64,000 nucleotides of DNA from Xenorhabdus nematophila ATCC 19061. GTDB lineage: Bacteria; Pseudomonadota; Gammaproteobacteria; Enterobacterales; Enterobacteriaceae. Shown here piece by piece: positions 63,512-64,000 of this stretch. The position numbers were made by a program, and so were the translations under genes. The stretch spans positions 1,378,005 through 1,442,004 of the forward strand of contig NC_014228.1 in the NCBI RefSeq assembly GCF_000252955.1, given 5' to 3'. The number at the start of each line of letters is the position of its first letter. Position 1 is the stretch's first letter. Under the pieces are notes generated by a model. The model was given only the letters and a program-made list of their open reading frames with translations. It did no database searches and was not told the DNA's origin.

Positions 63512-64000
63512 CTAATGTTTTTTGCCGCCACGTAAATACATGAACCAATTAGTCAATCCAACTAATACAGCACCACCAATAATGTTACCTATTGTCACGG
63601 GGATCAGGTTATCGATAATAAAATTCGAAACAGTGAGTTGAGAAAATTGCTCGGGAGTTGCTCCCGCTTTCACCCAGAATTCATCTGGTGCAAAGTTTTT
63701 GATGACGATCCCGAACGGAATTAAAAACATGTTAGCGATGCTGTGCTCAAAACCACTGGCGACAAACATGCCAATCGGCAGGATCAGCGCGAATAATTTA
63801 TCTATCAGGCTGCGTCCGGCATAGCTTAACCATACCGCCAGACATACCATCAGATTGGCCAGGATGCCTAAGCATACCGCTTCAATAAAGGTATGGTGCA
63901 TTTTATGGCCTGCTGTCTGTAATACATTCAGCCCCCAGGCACCATTGGCAACGGCATATTGGCCTGAATACCAGATCAAAGCGACAAAAAGCAATGCGCC
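63512..64000 (-). CDS. focA: Formate channel FocA, C-terminal part (partial)
   Basis: The gene runs off the right edge; about 163 C-terminal codons are visible. FNT-family pore residues and helices: [61 protein letters not shown] (including the pore histidine in FEHSIANM) and [16 protein letters not shown]. FocA exports and imports formate across the inner membrane. The order focA-pflB-pflA matches the conserved operon. Confidence 0.96.
   Translation of the reverse strand, partial: GALLFVALIWYSGQYAVANGAWGLNVLQTAGHKMHHTFIEAVCLGILANLMVCLAVWLSYAGRSLIDKLFALILPIGMFVASGFEHSIANMFLIPFGIVIKNFAPDEFWVKAGATPEQFSQLTVSNFIIDNLIPVTIGNIIGGAVLVGLTNWFMYLRGGKKH

Overview
The window is a stretch of chromosome from a moderately AT-rich enterobacterium. 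Gene content, gene order and protein similarity to Escherichia coli point to Enterobacterales. AT-rich gaps, an lrp–ftsK–lolA–rarA–serS block and an isolated phage-type tail fibre suggest the Xenorhabdus/Photorhabdus group (Morganellaceae). That genus assignment is inference from recalled family sequences; no search was run. No rRNA or tRNA gene and no CRISPR array was seen.

Layout. (1) 1–4.1 kb: end of apbC, then udk, dcd and asmA. (2) 4.3–11.0 kb: one giant orphan tail-fibre gene of 2231 aa, sitting between asmA and yegH. It carries 33 tandem repeat units whose lengths differ by exactly 7 residues. (3) 11.2–16.6 kb: yegH, gnd, a 48-aa membrane protein, yeaK, and yiaY behind a perfect FNR-type site. 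(4) 16.8–19.5 kb: an arsenic module, arsR divergent from an ArsP-like permease and arsM, with two near-identical operator palindromes. (5) 19.6–26.9 kb: the complete histidine operon hisLGDCBHAF(IE) with its attenuator, on the minus strand. (6) 27.3–33.3 kb: yeeZ, a glutathione transferase, dacC, sdaC, a 1-kb AT-rich gap and ybjG. (7) 33.5–41.3 kb: the sRNA gene rybB with a sigma-E promoter, grxA, a frame-disrupted ybjC, ybjN, rlmC, the arginine ABC operon artPIQM, lysO and a remnant of ybjD. (8) 41.3–58.4 kb: cspD, clpS-clpA, infA, cydDC-aat, trxB, lrp, ftsK with an upstream LexA box and a 20-fold QQP repeat, lolA, rarA, serS. (9) 58.4–64 kb: a decayed paralogue next to an intact polytopic membrane protein gene, an 8-bp tandem repeat, then pflA, pflB and the 3' part of focA.

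How the genes work together. Most of the window is core metabolism and cell maintenance: pyrimidine salvage, histidine synthesis, arginine uptake, N-end-rule proteolysis, cytochrome bd assembly, chromosome segregation and lipoprotein export. Mixed-acid fermentation genes lie at the right end, and yiaY with its FNR site fits the same anaerobic theme. The accessory parts are the tail fibre and the arsenic module. Several loci show decay: ybjC, ybjD and the duplicate of the membrane protein. The most unusual objects are the tail fibre and the arsenic methylation/export cassette.
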